Positions 1 to 8,796 of a stretch of 50,129 nucleotides of DNA are shown piece after piece (the first letter of the stretch is position 1; the number at the start of each line of letters is the position of its first letter). The notes under the pieces are model-generated. The model had not been told where the DNA came from, did not search any database, and saw only the letters and a program-made list of their open reading frames with translations. The stretch lies in the NCBI GenBank assembly GCA_015061145.1, contig SUXD01000017.1:1-50129 (forward strand). The letters are read 5' to 3'. Source of the DNA: Bacteroidales bacterium (GTDB lineage Bacteria; Bacteroidota; Bacteroidia; Bacteroidales; Paludibacteraceae). The translations under genes were made by a program, and so were the position numbers.

Positions 1-2
1 CA

Positions 3-719
3 AGCTCACAACAGACTACCTTGTTTAGATTCAAGCAATTTACGGTTTTTCAGTCGGAATGCGCCATGAAAGTAGGCACCGACGGCGTACTGCTGGGAGC
101 TTGGGCTGACACGCATAACGCGACCCGAATACTGGACATCGGCACAGGAACGGGACTGCTGGCACTCATGCTGGCACAAAGAGCGCCTCATGCCGAAATT
201 ACCGCCATTGAGATTGCCCCTGCTGCCGTTGAACAAGCTGCCGCGAATGCCCAAAACTCGCCATGGGGAGACCGCATCCGCATAATTGGGGGCGATTTCG
301 GGAAACACATTTTCAAAGAAAAATTCGATTTAATTGTTTCCAATCCGCCATATTTCTGCAACTCGCTGAAAAACCCTGACGAAAAAAGGAAAACGGCACG
401 TCACGACGACACACTCACGCAAGAAACATTGGCGAAAGGCATAGCCGAAATCATTGCGAAAAACGGAACGGCATGCGTCATCTATCCTACCGCCGAGGGA
501 GAATCTTTCATCAAAACGGCATCGACCTTCGGACTGCACTGCACCAAGAGAACCGACATCCATCCGCAACCCGGGTCGCCAGTAAAAAGACTGCTGTTGC
601 AGTTCTCGCCAACAGAGGGAGCGACCATAACCGACGCCATCACCATAGAGAACGGTGAAAGACACCAATACACAGACGAATACATTGCACTAACAAAGGA
701 TTTTTACCTGAATTTCTGA
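3..719 (+). CDS. trmN6: tRNA1(Val) adenine-37 N6-methyltransferase, 5' end outside window
   Basis: This is a class I SAM-dependent methyltransferase of the TrmN6 (YfiC) family, which methylates N6 of A37 in tRNA1(Val). The sequence shows the family N-terminal block FKQFTVFQSECAMKVGTDG, a SAM-binding loop DIGTGTGLLAL and the adenine-methyltransferase motif SNPPYF. The reading frame is open to the window edge: codons 3-20 add SSQQTT before the TTG at 21. The family normally has a few residues before FKQF, so I infer that the real ATG lies just outside the window and the gene is slightly truncated here. It ends in an ordinary stop, and a candidate promoter for the next gene follows. The family assignment is strong; the exact start is unknown. 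Confidence 0.88.
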   Translation, partial: SSQQTTLFRFKQFTVFQSECAMKVGTDGVLLGAWADTHNATRILDIGTGTGLLALMLAQRAPHAEITAIEIAPAAVEQAAANAQNSPWGDRIRIIGGDFGKHIFKEKFDLIVSNPPYFCNSLKNPDEKRKTARHDDTLTQETLAKGIAEIIAKNGTACVIYPTAEGESFIKTASTFGLHCTKRTDIHPQPGSPVKRLLLQFSPTEGATITDAITIENGERHQYTDEYIALTKDFYLNF

Positions 720-779
720 CAAAACTCGCAAAAAACGAAAGTGGTTCAAATTTCATTCAGAAAATTGAACAAAAATCAC

Positions 780-787
780 TATCTTTG
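780..787 (+). promoter_or_regulatory. Bacteroidota-type -7 element
   Basis: The sequence TATCTTTG matches the Bacteroidota sigma-ABfr -7 consensus TAnnTTTG and lies 24 nt before the chosen ATG of the M23-like gene. No convincing TTG -33 element is seen at the usual 19-21 nt spacing, so this is a half-supported promoter for the M23-like/dxr/rseP group. Confidence 0.4.
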
Positions 788-811
788 TTTTTTGAGAGCA
801 ACAACACATTT

Positions 812-1681
812 ATGTCAAAATTCAAGTACAAGTTTTTTTTCGAAAAAACCAAATTCAAATATAAACTATCCATTCTGAACGAGAACACGCTGGAAGAAAG
901 TTGGCATATCCGATTTTCAAGACTGAGTCTCATCCTGTATTTGTTCATCATTCTGGCCTTGATATTTGTCATTAACTTTTTTCTCATCATCAAGACCCCT
1001 TTAAAGACATTTGTGCCTGGATACCTCGACATGGAAATCCGTCCTCAACTTATAGACGAAACACTACGCACCGATTCGCTGTTAAGAGAAGCGCAAAAGA
1101 CGGATGAATACTTGCTCTGCATCAAAGAACTCATATCAGGAAACATAAAACTGGACGACAACGACACCAAGGACAGCCTGTGGGAGAAGACAAAAGTGGT
1201 CGAGTTTTCCGAGAAGTCAAAACGAGAGGCAGCGTACTGCGAAAAATTTGAAAGCGAGGAAAAATACAAACTATCGGTAGGGAAAACCGAAAGCAACGAA
1301 GAACAATTCATTTTCAATTCGCCCGCACACGGCGTCATCATCAAGAAATATCAGCCCAACAACAAAAACCACTACGGCGTCGACATCCTTGTATCGGCCA
1401 ACGAAAGCATCCGCTGCGTAGCCGAGGGACATATCATTTCCGTGCAATACACACTTGACGACGGATATGTCATTATGATTCAACATGCCAACAATTTCAT
1501 TTCGATATACAAAAGGAATTCCATGTCGCTGAAAAAAATCGGAGACCATGTGAGTGCCGGCGAGTCCATCGCTATTGCGTCCAACCTGCTTGACAAGAAA
1601 GACGGAGAGAAAATTTTCCTGCACTTTGAACTTTGGCGCGACGGCAAGCCGCAGAATCCCGAAAAATACATTTTGTTTTAA
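812..1681 (+). CDS. membrane-anchored M23 (LytM-like) protein, active site incomplete
   Basis: About 289 residues: a short basic cytoplasmic N-terminus, one transmembrane helix (RLSLILYLFIILALIFVINF), a charged linker and a C-terminal LytM/M23 domain. LytM enzymes cleave peptidoglycan cross-bridges in the periplasm using an HxxxD zinc pair and a later HxH. Here HxxxD is present (HYGVD), but the HxH position reads F-L-H, so the catalytic first His is replaced by Phe. Loss of peptidase activity is therefore likely, and a regulatory or binding role is plausible. I chose ATG 812 over TTG 785 because it lies downstream of a -7 box and gives a normal N-terminus. The stop is 1 nt before dxr, indicating co-transcription. 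An M23 protein next to dxr and rseP is, as I recall, a common Bacteroidales arrangement. Confidence 0.8.
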   Translation: MSKFKYKFFFEKTKFKYKLSILNENTLEESWHIRFSRLSLILYLFIILALIFVINFFLIIKTPLKTFVPGYLDMEIRPQLIDETLRTDSLLREAQKTDEYLLCIKELISGNIKLDDNDTKDSLWEKTKVVEFSEKSKREAAYCEKFESEEKYKLSVGKTESNEEQFIFNSPAHGVIIKKYQPNNKNHYGVDILVSANESIRCVAEGHIISVQYTLDDGYVIMIQHANNFISIYKRNSMSLKKIGDHVSAGESIAIASNLLDKKDGEKIFLHFELWRDGKPQNPEKYILF

Positions 1682-1682
1682 C

Positions 1683-2831
1683 ATGAAAAAACAAATCACC
1701 ATATTAGGCTCAACAGGTTCCATAGGCACCCAAACACTGGATGTCATTCGCAGAAACCCTGACAAATTTGAGGTGTACGCCATAACAGCCAACAACCAGG
1801 ATGACCTGCTGATTGAACAAGCGAAAGAATTTCATCCGGAGTTTGTCGTCATTGCCAACGAAGCAAAATACGAAAAGGTAAAAGATGCCTTATCAGCGCT
1901 TCCAATGAAGGTCTACACCGGCGCACAAGCCATCGCCGATGTCGCATCCATGAACTCGGCAGACATTGTAGTGACAGCAATGGTAGGATACGCAGGACTG
2001 CTCCCGACTATCAATGCCATCAAAGCGGGGAAAACCATAGCTTTGGCAAACAAAGAGACCCTGGTAGTGGCAGGCGAACTTATCCAGAAACTGGTGCAAG
2101 AGTACCATTCTGGCATCATCCCAGTCGATTCGGAGCACTCCGCCATTTTTCAATGTCTGGCCGGAGAAGAGCAAAACGAAATAGAAAAACTCATCATCAC
2201 GGCTTCAGGCGGTCCATTCCGCACCAAGAGCATAGAGGAATTGGCAACCGTGAGCAAAGCTGACGCACTGAAGCACCCCAACTGGAGCATGGGGGCAAAA
2301 ATAACCATCGACTCCGCCAGCATGATGAATAAAGGCTTTGAGGTGATTGAGGCCAAATGGCTGTTCGGCATTGACCCCAAAAACATCGAGGTGGTGGTAC
2401 ATCCGCAATCCATCATACACTCGATGGTGCAATTTTCCGACGGCGCCATAAAAGCGCAACTTGGCATGCCCGACATGAAAGTACCCATTCAGTATGCTCT
2501 TACCTACCCCGACCGTACAGCATCCACCTTCCCTCGCATCGACTGGAGAATGTGTAGCCGACTTGACTTCGAACAGCCTGATGTCAGCCGTTTTCGCAAT
2601 CTGCAGCTCGCCTTCGACGCCATGAAGCAAGCAGGGAACAAACCTTGTGTATTGAATGCTGCCAACGAAATTGTGGTACGCGCTTTCTTGAATGACCGAA
2701 TAAGTTTTTTGAAGATGAGCGACATCATCGAAACCATGTTGGCAAAAACAAAATACATACCAACGCCAAGTCTGGACGACTACATTGAATGCGACAAAGA
2801 GACCCGTCGCAAAACAGAAGAATTGATTTAA
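1683..2831 (+). CDS. dxr: 1-deoxy-D-xylulose 5-phosphate reductoisomerase
   Basis: DXR catalyses the NADPH-dependent rearrangement and reduction of DXP to 2-C-methyl-D-erythritol 4-phosphate, the first committed step of the MEP isoprenoid pathway, in the cytoplasm. The 382-residue product has the normal family length. Visible signatures are the NADPH loop GSTGSIG (residues 9-15), the metal-binding Asp-Ser-Glu in VDSEHSAIFQ (D149, S150, E151), the substrate loop ASGGPFR, MNKGFEVIEAKWLF, and HPQSIIHSMV. The frame is open further upstream, but that extension overlaps the previous gene and lacks family similarity. ATG 1683 gives the canonical MKKQITILGSTG start, 1 nt after the preceding stop. rseP follows 22 nt downstream, consistent with one operon. 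Confidence 0.96.
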   Translation: MKKQITILGSTGSIGTQTLDVIRRNPDKFEVYAITANNQDDLLIEQAKEFHPEFVVIANEAKYEKVKDALSALPMKVYTGAQAIADVASMNSADIVVTAMVGYAGLLPTINAIKAGKTIALANKETLVVAGELIQKLVQEYHSGIIPVDSEHSAIFQCLAGEEQNEIEKLIITASGGPFRTKSIEELATVSKADALKHPNWSMGAKITIDSASMMNKGFEVIEAKWLFGIDPKNIEVVVHPQSIIHSMVQFSDGAIKAQLGMPDMKVPIQYALTYPDRTASTFPRIDWRMCSRLDFEQPDVSRFRNLQLAFDAMKQAGNKPCVLNAANEIVVRAFLNDRISFLKMSDIIETMLAKTKYIPTPSLDDYIECDKETRRKTEELI

Positions 2832-2853
2832 AGAACATTCAGCAAAAAAGAAC

Positions 2854-4215
2854 ATGATTTTTCTCATCAAAGCGATACAACTGATACTAAGTTTATCTTT
2901 TCTTGTCATCATCCACGAATTCGGGCATTTCATCTTTGCCCGTCTTTTTGGAATGCGTGTCGAGAAATTCTATCTATTTTTTAACCCGTCATTCACGATA
3001 TTCCGCTGCAAAAAAATCAACGGTTCGTGGAAGTGCATCTGGTTCTCGAGCAACGACAAACATTTTGAAGACGACACCGAATCCATGGAAACAGAATGGG
3101 GAATCGGATGGCTGCCATTTGGCGGATACTGCAAAATATCGGGCATGATAGACGAATCGCTCGATACCGCCCAAATGAAGAAAGAGCCCCAGCCATGGGA
3201 ATTCAGGACCAAACCTGCATGGCAAAGATTTTTCGTGATGGCTGGCGGAGTAACAGTAAATTTCATCGCCGCGCTTGTCATCTATAGCGCCATACTCTTC
3301 ACTTGGGGCGAAAATTATCTGAAAATGAGCGATACAGCACTCGAATTTTCTGAAATAGCGCAACAATACGGCTACAAAAACGGCGACCGCATTCTAGCCA
3401 TTGACAATGAACCGACCGGCAAGTTTGACGAGAGCACCTTGCTCCGACTTCTCGAAGCGGAAAATGTGACCATCATCAGAGAGAACGACACACTACAAAT
3501 AACTCCGCCAAAAGGCTTAGCCAAAGAAGTAATCAAAAAACAAGAGGCCTTTGTCACTATTTTCATTCCGGCCACAGTTGACAGTGTGATGAATACCGCG
3601 CCAGCATTCGGTCTGCTAAAGCCCGACGACCGATTCGTAAAAATCGGAGCGACACCCGTCAATTCCTTTGGCGACCTGACCAAAGCGCTTGCCGCTAACA
3701 CATCAGACACGATAAGTGCAAGCGTTCTGCGAGGCAGCGACACCGTAAGCATCAGCATTCCGCTTACCGAAGACAAAAAAATAGGTTTTTATGTAAAAAA
3801 TCCGCTTAACATACAAACCCAGACTTTCAATATATGGCAAAGCATTCCAGCTGGCGTTTCCTACGGGTTGAACAAACTCTCCTACTACATCAAACAGATG
3901 AAATTCATATTCACCAAAGAAGGAGCGGAAAACATCGGCGGCTTCGGAGCCATCGGCAGCATGTTCCCTTCGTTCTGGAACTGGCAAGCATTTTGGGAAA
4001 CGACAGCATTTCTTTCTATCATTCTAGCTTTTATGAATGTTTTGCCAATACCTGCATTGGACGGCGGATTCATACTGTTTCTGCTCTACGAAATTATTTT
4101 CAGGCGCAAGCCAAGCGAAAAATTTCTGATGAAAGCCCAACTGATTGGCATGGCTTTTCTTTTCACTTTGCTTATTTATGCCAACGGAATGGATATACTC
4201 AGAATCTTCAAATAA
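2854..4215 (+). CDS. rseP: RseP-like site-2 intramembrane metalloprotease
   Basis: This is a zinc-dependent intramembrane protease of the M50B (site-2 protease) family, which cleaves anti-sigma factors and remnant signal peptides within the inner membrane. The 453-residue protein has the HEFGH zinc motif in the first transmembrane helix (H21, E22, H25), a periplasmic region with PDZ-like segments (around GDRILAIDNEP and DDRFVKIGATPV) and the third zinc ligand region NVLPIPALDGG near the C-terminus, followed by a last hydrophobic helix. It lies 22 nt after dxr, probably co-transcribed. The sequence between the first helix and the first PDZ carries the extra insertion usual in Bacteroidota RseP. 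The assignment is firm; the substrate here is unknown. Confidence 0.95.
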   Translation: MIFLIKAIQLILSLSFLVIIHEFGHFIFARLFGMRVEKFYLFFNPSFTIFRCKKINGSWKCIWFSSNDKHFEDDTESMETEWGIGWLPFGGYCKISGMIDESLDTAQMKKEPQPWEFRTKPAWQRFFVMAGGVTVNFIAALVIYSAILFTWGENYLKMSDTALEFSEIAQQYGYKNGDRILAIDNEPTGKFDESTLLRLLEAENVTIIRENDTLQITPPKGLAKEVIKKQEAFVTIFIPATVDSVMNTAPAFGLLKPDDRFVKIGATPVNSFGDLTKALAANTSDTISASVLRGSDTVSISIPLTEDKKIGFYVKNPLNIQTQTFNIWQSIPAGVSYGLNKLSYYIKQMKFIFTKEGAENIGGFGAIGSMFPSFWNWQAFWETTAFLSIILAFMNVLPIPALDGGFILFLLYEIIFRRKPSEKFLMKAQLIGMAFLFTLLIYANGMDILRIFK

Positions 4216-4234
4216 AAATGATTGAAATGAGTTG

Positions 4235-4264
4235 TTGAATTTATATTATTTTTTAGTATTTTCG
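4235..4264 (+). promoter_or_regulatory. candidate promoter for dut operon
   Basis: TTG (4235-4237), 19 nt, then TATTTTCG (4257-4264), which differs at one position from TAnnTTTG. The ATG of dut lies 22 nt downstream. The spacing is right for a Bacteroidota promoter and the 71-nt gap after rseP is AT-rich. Confidence 0.35.
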
Positions 4265-4286
4265 TCTGTATTTTAAAACAAAAGAT

Positions 4287-4721
4287 ATGAATGTAAAAAT
4301 CATAAACAAATCGAAACATCCACTTCCTCAATATGCTACAGAACTTTCGGCCGGAATGGACTTGAGAGCAAACCTTGACACTAGCATAACGCTAAAACCG
4401 CTAGAACGCAAACTGATTCCTACCGGACTTTTCATAGAACTTCCAGAAGGATTCGAAGCGCAAATTCGTCCTCGCAGCGGACTGGCACTGAAAAAAGGGA
4501 TCACCGTATTGAATTCTCCGGGCACGATTGACGCCGACTACAGAGGCGAAATAGGCGTGATTCTCATCAATCTGTCTAACGAAGATTTTGAGATTGCCGA
4601 CGGCGAACGTATCTGCCAAATGGTTATCGCCAAACACGAGCACATCGGTTGGAGCGAGGTTGACTCACTTTCGGAAACCGTGCGCGGCGAAGGAGGATTC
4701 GGACATACAGGAAAAAAATAA
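4287..4721 (+). CDS. dut: dUTP diphosphatase
   Basis: Trimeric dUTPase hydrolyses dUTP to dUMP and pyrophosphate, keeping uracil out of DNA and supplying dUMP for thymidylate synthesis. All five family motifs are visible in the 144-residue protein: [36 protein letters not shown] (with the catalytic Asp), [10 protein letters not shown] and [11 protein letters not shown] near the C-terminus, where the Phe stacks on uracil. Length is normal. The next gene begins 14 nt after the stop, so it likely heads a four-gene transcriptional unit with the TPR, DUF4292 and EnvC-like genes. Confidence 0.97.
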   Translation: MNVKIINKSKHPLPQYATELSAGMDLRANLDTSITLKPLERKLIPTGLFIELPEGFEAQIRPRSGLALKKGITVLNSPGTIDADYRGEIGVILINLSNEDFEIADGERICQMVIAKHEHIGWSEVDSLSETVRGEGGFGHTGKK

Positions 4722-4735
4722 CACACATACACACC

Positions 4736-6502
4736 GTGTCATTCAAAAAAATCATATTAACATTGGGGACTTTGCTGGCATGCATAACTGCAACTGCCGG
4801 CAACAAGAAGTCCGACCAACATGCCGAACATGAGCGCAGAAGATTCTCGTATTTCTTTCAAGAGGCCGTCAAACAAAGACTTTTGGGGAACTATAGCATA
4901 GCTGGAGATTTATTGCAGAAATGCTACTACATCAACCCTAAAGATGACGCCCTGCTAAGAGAGACATCGGAACTCTACAAGCAGGCAGGCGACACAAAAA
5001 ACGCTGCCATCTACGCCTACTTGGCATACACCGCAGCCCCTGACAATTATTGGCAAAGCACACATGCCGCCGAGATGATGCTCGCCATCAACAACATACA
5101 GGCCACCACAAGCATTCTGGAAGAATCCATCAAAAAACATCCAAAAGAAGACAACTGCTACTATGCGCTTGTCGGCATTTACGAAAGAATGCAGCAATAT
5201 GAGAAAGCCATTGAAGTGCTGAACAAATACGAGAAAAACAACGGCATACAAGAAGAAATCTCTCTTGAAAAATACAAGTGCTACAGCGCACTGAAACAAA
5301 ATGAAAAAGCGTTCAAAGAAATTGAGAATCTGGCGAACGCCTTTCCGCACGAAACACGATACAAACTGATGACTGCCGACATCTACTATGAGTCGGGAGA
5401 AAAAGAGAAGGCCTTAGGCATATACAAAAATGTACTGAGCCAAGAACCAGAAAACGGCATTGCGCTGCTGGCACTTGCCAAGCACTATGAGCTCACTGGT
5501 GAAAAGGAAAAGGCTGTCACCGAAATGGAAAAGGCTTTACGAAGCTCCAGCGTAGATTTCGAGACGAAAGTGAGCATACTCGGCGAATTCCTGAATTATG
5601 TACAGGAGCGTGACGAATGGAAAACACGCATACTCACCTTGTTTGAATCGCTGGAAGACACTTATCCTGAGGTCGCCGATGTACACTATTTCTACGCATC
5701 GTATTACATTGCCATACAAAATTACACGGCAGCCACATCGCAACTTCGGAAAGCAATAGCACTTGCGCCCGACAACAAAGACTACTACTACATGATAATA
5801 GAGCTCATGGCAAGCGGCAAGTCTGAATCTCATTCGACAGTTGACTCTACCGCTCTAACTAATGAATGCATTCAGTTTATCGATTCGGCTAAAAGCAGAT
5901 TTCCCGATGAAGCGAAATTCTATTTTTACGAAGCCTCGATACATCTCACCGAAAAAGATTATGACAAAGCGCAAAAACAAATAGAAGCAGGAATTGCTAT
6001 AGCCAACAGACAGAAAGACGCTCAAATATCATCCCAACTTTACGGTATGCTGGGCGACATTTTTCATGAGACCGGGAAAAAAGAGGAAGCCTACGACGCC
6101 TACGAGAACGGATTGAAATTCTCTTCGACAAACACACAGATACTGAACAATTACAGCTACTATCTGGCAGAAGAGGGAAAAGATTTGGAAAAGGCGGAGA
6201 AAATGATAAAACTCTGTCTGAAAATAGAGCCCGGCAACACCAATGCTATAGACACCTACGCATGGGTATTGTTCAAGCAAGGATTTTATCACCTTGCCAA
6301 GCAAAACATTGAACGGCTGACTTCCCTTACAAACCTCAGTCCAGAATCGATGCAAGTGATTTGGGAGCATTACGGAGACATACTGTACAAGACAGGCGAC
6401 GCCCAAAAAGCCATTGAAGCATGGAAAAAATCAGCAGAATTGGGCAATAAAAGCAAAACTAACGCAAAAAAAATAGAACTTGGAAAATATGTGGAAGAAT
6501 AA
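4736..6502 (+). CDS. secreted tetratricopeptide-repeat protein
   Basis: A 588-residue protein with an N-terminal signal peptide (MSFKKIILTLGTLLACITATA) followed almost entirely by TPR units, for example YSIAGDLLQKCYYINPKDDA, EKALGIYKNVLSQEPENG and YTAATSQLRKAIALAPDN. TPR arrays are protein-binding scaffolds, so the likely location is the periplasm. Translation appears to start at GTG 4736, since no in-frame ATG gives a complete signal peptide. It lies between dut and a DUF4292 lipoprotein and overlaps the latter by 14 nt, implying translational coupling. This gene order is, as I recall, conserved in many Bacteroidales. The partner is unknown; an envelope-assembly role is inferred from context. 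Confidence 0.85.
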   Translation: MSFKKIILTLGTLLACITATAGNKKSDQHAEHERRRFSYFFQEAVKQRLLGNYSIAGDLLQKCYYINPKDDALLRETSELYKQAGDTKNAAIYAYLAYTAAPDNYWQSTHAAEMMLAINNIQATTSILEESIKKHPKEDNCYYALVGIYERMQQYEKAIEVLNKYEKNNGIQEEISLEKYKCYSALKQNEKAFKEIENLANAFPHETRYKLMTADIYYESGEKEKALGIYKNVLSQEPENGIALLALAKHYELTGEKEKAVTEMEKALRSSSVDFETKVSILGEFLNYVQERDEWKTRILTLFESLEDTYPEVADVHYFYASYYIAIQNYTAATSQLRKAIALAPDNKDYYYMIIELMASGKSESHSTVDSTALTNECIQFIDSAKSRFPDEAKFYFYEASIHLTEKDYDKAQKQIEAGIAIANRQKDAQISSQLYGMLGDIFHETGKKEEAYDAYENGLKFSSTNTQILNNYSYYLAEEGKDLEKAEKMIKLCLKIEPGNTNAIDTYAWVLFKQGFYHLAKQNIERLTSLTNLSPESMQVIWEHYGDILYKTGDAQKAIEAWKKSAELGNKSKTNAKKIELGKYVEE

Positions 6503-7319
6503 AATAATTTTCATATTGTCATTTATCATTTCTCTTTTTCTGTATTCTTGTCACACAAGCAAAAAAGCTGTCGACACACACGGAAATACGGTAAACACAG
6601 TGGAAAGTGACATTTACAACCGCATAAGAAAACAGTCGCCATCTTTCAATACCATTGAAGGAAAAGCCGTTTTCTCTGCCGATTACGACGGCAAATCAAT
6701 CAATGTCAAAGGGACTGTCAAAATGCAGAAAGACAGCTGCATCATCATTTCGTTCCAGCCCATTATAGGCATTGAAATGGCACGCATACAGGCAACAAAA
6801 AACAATATTGTGGTCGTGGACAGAGTACATTCAACATATTACAAAGCCACATACGAAGACATAAAGAAAATGACCGGCATTGTAGTTGACTACGATGTGC
6901 TGCAATCCATACTGAGCGCCCAGATATTTCTTTCGGGCATCAATGAGAAAGCAATAAATCAAAATATGTTTGACGCAAGCAAAAGCACCAACGGCTATCA
7001 TCTGAAATCGTCGCTGCCAGCATCAAAATGCCCGTATGCATTCGATTTCGACGCCGACACAAATTACCGGCTGACACAAACCGTCATTACCGAAAGACTG
7101 CACCTCAACACATTCTCGTGCAAATACTACAACTATATGCAAACAGAAAAGTTCCAATTCCCCTACGAAATGGAACTGAAAGCATTTGACGGCAGACAAT
7201 TCGGGAAAATAAACATCAGTTTCTCAAAAATTGAGATTGATAAAATATTAAACACAAGCCTCAGCATTCCATCCAAATATAAAGCTGGAGACATTTCAAA
7301 ACTAAAAAACATCTTTTGA
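6489..7319 (+). CDS. DUF4292 family lipoprotein
   Basis: A 276-residue protein with a lipoprotein signal peptide: a basic start, hydrophobic core IIFILSFIISLFL and lipobox LYSC, so the mature protein starts at Cys. The body resembles DUF4292, a Bacteroidota family of beta-rich envelope lipoproteins with a LolA/LolB-like fold: an early VKGTVKMQKDSCIIISFQPI strand pair and the I-G-I-E-M-A-R-I element. ATG 6489 lies inside the end of the TPR gene. The EnvC-like gene starts 2 nt after its stop. By position it may work with the TPR protein and the EnvC-like protein at the envelope. The biochemical function is not established. Confidence 0.8.
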   Translation: MWKNKIIFILSFIISLFLYSCHTSKKAVDTHGNTVNTVESDIYNRIRKQSPSFNTIEGKAVFSADYDGKSINVKGTVKMQKDSCIIISFQPIIGIEMARIQATKNNIVVVDRVHSTYYKATYEDIKKMTGIVVDYDVLQSILSAQIFLSGINEKAINQNMFDASKSTNGYHLKSSLPASKCPYAFDFDADTNYRLTQTVITERLHLNTFSCKYYNYMQTEKFQFPYEMELKAFDGRQFGKINISFSKIEIDKILNTSLSIPSKYKAGDISKLKNIF

Positions 7320-7321
7320 AC

Positions 7322-8563
7322 ATGAGGAAATCACTGTTTATCATACTGCTTACCATCTGCTGCACCCCTGCATTCGGACAAACAAAAGCTATCACCGACC
7401 TGAAAGCGCAGCAAAAAAGAACGATGGAACAACTTGCGCTTACCAGCAAGCTGATTGACCAAAACAAGAAAAACACTACGAATACGCTATCAAAGCTCAA
7501 TCTGCTCAACAGCCAAATCTCAATCAGGCAGTCGCTCATTGAACAAATAAACAACGAAATATCGCTTACTAGCGCTGAAATAGAGAACCTCAAGGCCGAA
7601 ATAGAGAAAGGTGAAAAAGATTTGCAAAATCTCAAAAACGAATATGCCGACCTGATTTATCATGCATATTGGAGACGCGACATGAACGAGAAACTTATGT
7701 TTATTCTCTCTGCAAACTCTTTCAGCCAATCATACCGTCGTTTCAGATACTTGCAGGAACTTTCGAACTACCGCAAAGAGCAGGCATTGAAAATAGAAGA
7801 ACTGACAGCGCAGCTGAATAACAAACTCCTTACGCTGAAGGACGCGAAAACAGAGAAAGAGAAAGCGCTGAACATGAAAAAAATTGAGAGCCTGCAACTG
7901 ACAAACGAGAAAAACAAGCAGACCGCTTTAGTTCAGAATCTGAAGAAACAGGAAAAGGATTTGCGAAAAAAACTGAAAGACAACCAGCAAAAAATAAATT
8001 CGCTGAACGACAAAATCGCGCAGTTGATTGCCGAGGAAGAGCGAAAAGCCGCAGAAAGAGCCAGACTGCAAGCACAAAAAAGCAACAAACCAGCAAGCAG
8101 TTCCGCATCTTCATCATATACTCTCACGAAAGAAGAGCAACTTATAGCCGGCAATTTTGAACGCAACAAAGGAAGACTTCCGTGGCCAGTAGAAAAAGGA
8201 TTCATATCAGGGAAATTCGGATTGCAGCCACATCCAGTACTCACGCATGTGACTACCAACAACAAAGGCATATACATCCAGACAGAGAAAAACGCCAATG
8301 CGCGCGCCGTATTTGAGGGAGAGGTCACACAACGCTTTGCCATCCCTGGAAACAACTATGCCGTCATCATCAAACATGGCAATTACAGAACCGTATATTC
8401 CAATCTCACAAGCATTTATGTTAAGGAAGGAGACCATGTGACAGCCAAACAGGCCATCGGGAAAATTTATACCGACACAGAAGACAACAACAAAACAGAA
8501 TTGTATTTTATGGTTTGGAAAGACAAGGAACTGCAAAATCCGGAACTGTTTCTGGCCAAATAA
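7322..8563 (+). CDS. EnvC-like murein hydrolase activator (coiled coil plus degenerate LytM)
   Basis: A 413-residue secreted protein with signal peptide MRKSLFIILLTICCTPAFGQ, two long coiled-coil segments (roughly residues 22-110 and 150-245, rich in Lys, Glu, Gln and Leu), a Ser-rich hinge and a C-terminal LytM/M23 domain from about residue 285. EnvC-type proteins activate periplasmic amidases at division and do not cut peptidoglycan themselves. Consistent with that, the zinc motifs are lost: the HxxxD site reads NNKGIYI and the HxH region reads LYFMVW. It starts 2 nt after the DUF4292 stop and ends the operon; a hairpin follows. I am confident of the family. The link to division is inferred from homology. 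Confidence 0.87.
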   Translation: MRKSLFIILLTICCTPAFGQTKAITDLKAQQKRTMEQLALTSKLIDQNKKNTTNTLSKLNLLNSQISIRQSLIEQINNEISLTSAEIENLKAEIEKGEKDLQNLKNEYADLIYHAYWRRDMNEKLMFILSANSFSQSYRRFRYLQELSNYRKEQALKIEELTAQLNNKLLTLKDAKTEKEKALNMKKIESLQLTNEKNKQTALVQNLKKQEKDLRKKLKDNQQKINSLNDKIAQLIAEEERKAAERARLQAQKSNKPASSSASSSYTLTKEEQLIAGNFERNKGRLPWPVEKGFISGKFGLQPHPVLTHVTTNNKGIYIQTEKNANARAVFEGEVTQRFAIPGNNYAVIIKHGNYRTVYSNLTSIYVKEGDHVTAKQAIGKIYTDTEDNNKTELYFMVWKDKELQNPELFLAK

Positions 8564-8590
8564 AATAAGCCGCCAACAATGTTGACGGCT
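8558..8590 (-). terminator. hairpin terminator of the tRNA gene, possibly bidirectional
   Basis: Inverted repeat AGCCG-c-CAAC / GTTG-a-CGGCT (8568-8590) with a 3-nt loop and one C-A mismatch. On the minus strand it is followed by a T-rich run (TTATTTTATTT), so it best serves the tRNA gene 6 nt away. On the plus strand only a short T run follows, but it may also limit read-through from the EnvC-like gene. Confidence 0.6.
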
Positions 8591-8596
8591 TTGCAG

Positions 8597-8670
8597 TGGG
8601 CCCAACTGGGCTTGAACCAGTGACCTGCGGGTTATGAGTCCGATGCTCTAACCAACTGAGCTATAGGCCC
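8597..8670 (-). tRNA. tRNA with CAU anticodon (tRNA-Met or tRNA-Ile2)
   Basis: A 74-nt cloverleaf on the minus strand. The acceptor stem is GGGCCTA/TGGGCCC, the D arm GCTC/GAGC, the anticodon loop CTCATAA and the T arm ACTGG-TTCAAGC-CCAGT, with discriminator A and no encoded CCA. The anticodon CAU could read AUG, or AUA if C34 is modified to lysidine. The GGGCC acceptor and D-arm sequence resemble isoleucine tRNAs, so tRNA-Ile2 deserves consideration. The anticodon stem has only three Watson-Crick pairs (CGG/CCG); position 31-39 is A-C and 27-43 is U-C. A good promoter precedes it and a hairpin follows. Confidence 0.93.
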
Positions 8671-8695
8671 TGCCTTTATTTGCTAAAAGCGAATG

Positions 8696-8727
8696 CAAAG
8701 ATATATATTTTTCTATGAATTTGCAAA
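8696..8727 (-). promoter_or_regulatory. promoter of the tRNA gene
   Basis: On the minus strand: TTTG (complement of 8724-8727), 20 nt, then TATCTTTG (complement of 8696-8703). This is a full match to the Bacteroidota -33/-7 consensus with correct spacing. The mature tRNA 5' end is 25 nt downstream. Confidence 0.65.
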
Positions 8728-8796
8728 AAAAGTATGTTTTTTACAAAAAATTATGCAGTGCAGCACCATACCATTTAATTAAAAGATATCACAAAT

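Noticed and set aside
1554-1682. A longer dxr start 43 codons upstream
   Set aside because: It would overlap the previous gene, and the extra residues precede the canonical N-terminal strand of DXR; ATG 1683 fits the family.
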